Part shown: one piece after another, positions 59,503-64,000 of the stretch
Layout of the letters: every line of letters begins with the position of its first letter
Position numbering within the stretch: position 1 is the first letter of the stretch
DNA from: Oryzias latipes
Lineage: Eukaryota > Chordata > Actinopteri > Beloniformes > Adrianichthyidae
Direction of reading: 5' to 3'
NCBI RefSeq assembly: GCF_002234675.1
Contig: NC_019864.2
Span: 14,835,582-14,899,581 of the forward strand
DNA: 64,000 nt
Notes under the pieces: generated by a model
Seen by the model: the letters and a program-made list of their open reading frames with translations, nothing else
What the model was told of the DNA's origin: nothing
Databases searched by the model: none
Translations under genes and position numbers: made by a program

Positions 59503-59905
59503 GGTTCGATAAAACACCGGGGAATTTTGTTGCCGCATTGTTTCTTTTGTATCTATAACAGAACTGTATTAATGTTAATACAAAAAGAGCACTTTTAACC
59601 CTTTTGCTATCCTAGGCACTTTAACATTGAGAGTTGGGTCATCGAGACCCACTAGACAGTGCTCTGATCCTTTTTTCTTCAATGACTTGTGATCTTCACT
59701 GGTGTCCATGGATTACAGGAAATCTTTCCACCTTAATCATGGTGGGGAGAACACGTCAATGTAAGGGTGGGGTCATCTAAGATAACACAAGGGTTAAAAA
59801 CGAGACAAAAAAAGGCAGGTGCTCAAGCACCCCTACTGCCCTAATAGTGCACGTGCCTGTTCACCAGTTTATAAATGATCATTTCTGTTGTTGGTAACCT
59901 TTCAT
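59503..59905 (+). repeat. Unclassified repeat, copy interrupted by a piggyBac MITE
   Basis: Collinear with 25313-25531: CACCGGGGAATTTTGTTGCC, GCATTGTTTC, AATACAAAAAGAGCACTTTT, then the MITE, then AAAACGAGAC and GGCAGGTGCTCAAGCACCCC. Removing the MITE plus one TTAA restores the uninterrupted order. Confidence 0.85.
59599..59793 (-). mobile_element. piggyBac-type MITE, copy 4 (opposite orientation)
   Basis: TTAA at 59595-59598 and 59794-59797 flank termini CCCTTTTGCTATCCTAG and TAAGATAACACAAGGG. It is reversed relative to the other three copies and about 10 bp shorter, with a small internal deletion. Confidence 0.9.
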
Positions 59906-60915
59906 TTAAATGAATAAAATAGTGCCAACTGTGAACTTAGTTTTAAATGTATTTTTTGTTGTAAAATGAAATGTATTTATGAAAAAGAGTTGTCATTTAT
60001 ATCACACCTCTTTTGAATACATAAGACCATAAACTACAACTTCATTAGGTACTTTTCACATAAATACATTTGTTAAAACTTAATTTATTAAAACAAGTTT
60101 TATTTTTTAAAATAGTTCGAAAAATATTTTCCCTTCAAAACATTTTAAATTGACTTTTTTATGTGGAAGTGGCTTCAATTGTACATTTATAAACATTTAA
60201 AGTCGAAATGGCATTAAAAATAACATTTCACATTAAATACTTTTTCAGATCCAACATTTAAAAAAAAATGAATGCAGAAAAACCTAACAGAAAGCTGGTG
60301 TTATGTGAGCTCCTATGTTTTGGCCTGCAGACTGTGGAGCAAACATGTTTGATGTTATTCAACGCATACATGATCTAAGCATAATTGCACTTAATTTAGT
60401 TTTTGGAATAAAATAGCTCAAGATTTATGCAACAATGTGTACCTGAGAACAGCGAAATACAATGCAGGGACTGATTGTAAAAGGATGTTCCTCTTCAGCA
60501 AAGTGAAAAGAACTATTGTCTTTAGAAACTGGATGAATCCATTTGAAAAATTCAAAGCATTTTCTCTTAACTAGTCTAAACTAAAAAAAAATGTCATCAA
60601 TATTACAATAGATATTATTTATAATGAATGTATTCATATAATTAAATCTGTCAAACAGCAGAGCTGGGATCCAATGACCAACACAATATTATCACAGATA
60701 ATCAGTCATTCTTGATAACCAAGTTCAAGAAATCTTACCCTTTGAATCCAACCCAGTCTGAGCAGACTGACATGACTGGACATCATTTAGAAGAGCATGT
60801 TTCATAACATAAAGTTACCGTGGTTGAAAATATAAAATTCTATCCTTAAAACGTTCTCTTTTTTTTTATTATTTTCGGTCCAAGTGATGAAAAATAGAAA
60901 AACTCAGAGGGAAAT
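59906..60915. other. Region holding the csk 3' UTR and AT-rich intergenic DNA
   Basis: No reading frame. The csk 3' UTR extends leftward from 60915 for an unknown distance, and several minus-strand poly(A)-like signals occur in AT-rich DNA. Confidence 0.45.
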
Positions 60916-63238
<2,323 letters not shown>

Positions 63239-63634
63239 CTAACAACAAGGAAATATACAGGCACACAAATTAAAATCACAAAAAAGTCCAAATTAAAAAT
63301 GTTACAATAAAATCCAATGTGCGATGTTAGGCATCTAAAGTCCTTGTCATTTTAACAATAAATTGATTCATATCATAATTTGTGGACGCCAATACAATTC
63401 ATTAACTACTATCCGATTCACTGACCTAAAACTGATCCAGGACATCTTTAGCTAAAATTTAATCAAAAAGTTCAAAGTGTTTTCACACATTGGATTGTAA
63501 TGATAGCATCTTTCGCTGCCATCACATGCGTACCTCAATCCAAACAGCATTTTCCACTATCGATATAATTGATTAATTTCATTTTGCAACAATTTTTCAA
63601 ATGCTATAGGTCAATTGAATCGGTTAGTTCAAAA
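63239..63634. other. csk upstream intron, no further exon seen
   Basis: AT-rich intronic DNA. No SH2 exon is recognisable before the MITE. Confidence 0.5.
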
Positions 63635-63828
63635 GGGGCCCAAGTCCAAGAGTTTTGTTTTTCCAGGAAATGATTTTAATTGCATAGTTTAAAGGGAGGC
63701 AACACCAAATGATTAACACTTTCCCCAGATTTAGCACCAGTTCATCGCTTACAAATGCTATAATATGAAGCACCTCACTTTTATAATTTCAGAGGACTAG
63801 CAAAGTAAAATCTCTGGACTTGGGCCCT
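63635..63828. mobile_element. MITE-like element with GGGCCCAAGTCCA ends
   Basis: GGGCCCAAGTCCA (63636-63648) and TGGACTTGGGCCC (63815-63827) are exact 13-bp inverted repeats, extended by matching AAGAGTTTTG and AAAATCTC sides. A third end-like copy, GGCCCAAGTCCAGGAATTTT, starts at 63909 and runs to the window edge. Confidence 0.65.
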
Positions 63829-63908
63829 TCTTGAAATAAACAGGGGTGCTGCCATATTGGATGACTAGTGATGTCATCTATGGGATAAAGCTAAACCCAT
63901 GCAAGACA

Positions 63909-64000
63909 GGCCCAAGTCCAGGAATTTTGCACTTAATGCATTTTAAATGCCAAGCATAGTAAATACATTACAACAGACTAGGGACATTTTTGCATAAAAT
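63909..64000. mobile_element. Second GGCCCAAGTCCA MITE end, truncated by the window
   Basis: GGCCCAAGTCCAGGAATTTT matches the left end of the element at 63635 with one or two changes. Its partner end would lie beyond 64000. Confidence 0.5.

Noticed and set aside
59260-59598. 112-codon plus-strand frame
   Set aside because: It crosses from intergenic DNA into an interspersed repeat and stops at the MITE. No conserved domain.

Overview
The window is ordinary vertebrate nuclear DNA from a teleost fish. The evidence is spliced genes with GT-AG introns, AATAAA signals, long AT-rich introns and typical fish repeats (tRNA-derived SINEs, RTE and R4/Dong-type LINEs, piggyBac MITEs, long CA and TA microsatellites). 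The piggyBac-type MITE ends remind me of medaka (Oryzias), but I cannot confirm the species from sequence alone.

Five protein-coding genes can be read exon by exon. lmo2 is on the minus strand (20458-22440, 3 coding exons, 160 aa). caprin1 (30624-40852, 17 coding exons, 692 aa) and nat10 (42652-49918, 28 coding exons, 1037 aa) are on the plus strand. adal is on the minus strand (50169-53084, 10 exons, 347 aa). The C-terminal 293 residues of csk are on the minus strand (60916-63238), with the rest beyond the right edge. All exon phases join without a break. lmo2-caprin1-nat10 keeps the order and orientation of human 11p13. adal and csk are chromosome 15 genes in human, so the nat10/adal boundary looks like a rearrangement junction. 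The genes cover hematopoietic transcription (lmo2), mRNP and stress-granule control (caprin1), RNA acetylation (nat10), modified-AMP clearance (adal) and Src-family kinase control (csk). They are not an operon-like unit.

The first 20 kb hold no gene I can support. They hold repeat relics: a hAT-like remnant, piggyBac MITEs, a three-level nest (SINE inside piggyBac inside LINE) at 6.3-8.5 kb, a short telomere-like array at 12.5 kb, a Tc1 fragment and an L2-type tail. From 22.4 to 29.4 kb lies the lmo2-caprin1 divergent intergenic region, with a GC-rich lmo2 5' region. caprin1 introns carry a fresh RTE insertion with a 15-bp target duplication and a pogo/Tigger-like MITE.

The most unusual stretch is 53.5-60 kb. 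Near-identical inverted repeats at 53542-53615 and 58886-58970 enclose a broken THAP-domain gene, a piggyBac MITE in its intron, and a full-length-looking R4/Dong-type LINE with an intact 1081-aa frame. That LINE sits inside a TA microsatellite. Its 5' end carries a tRNA-like A box and B box plus a 15-bp word shared with the SINE at 7.4 kb. Just to the right, a repeat interrupted by a piggyBac MITE can be compared with an uninterrupted copy at 25.4 kb, which gives a natural empty-site/filled-site pair.
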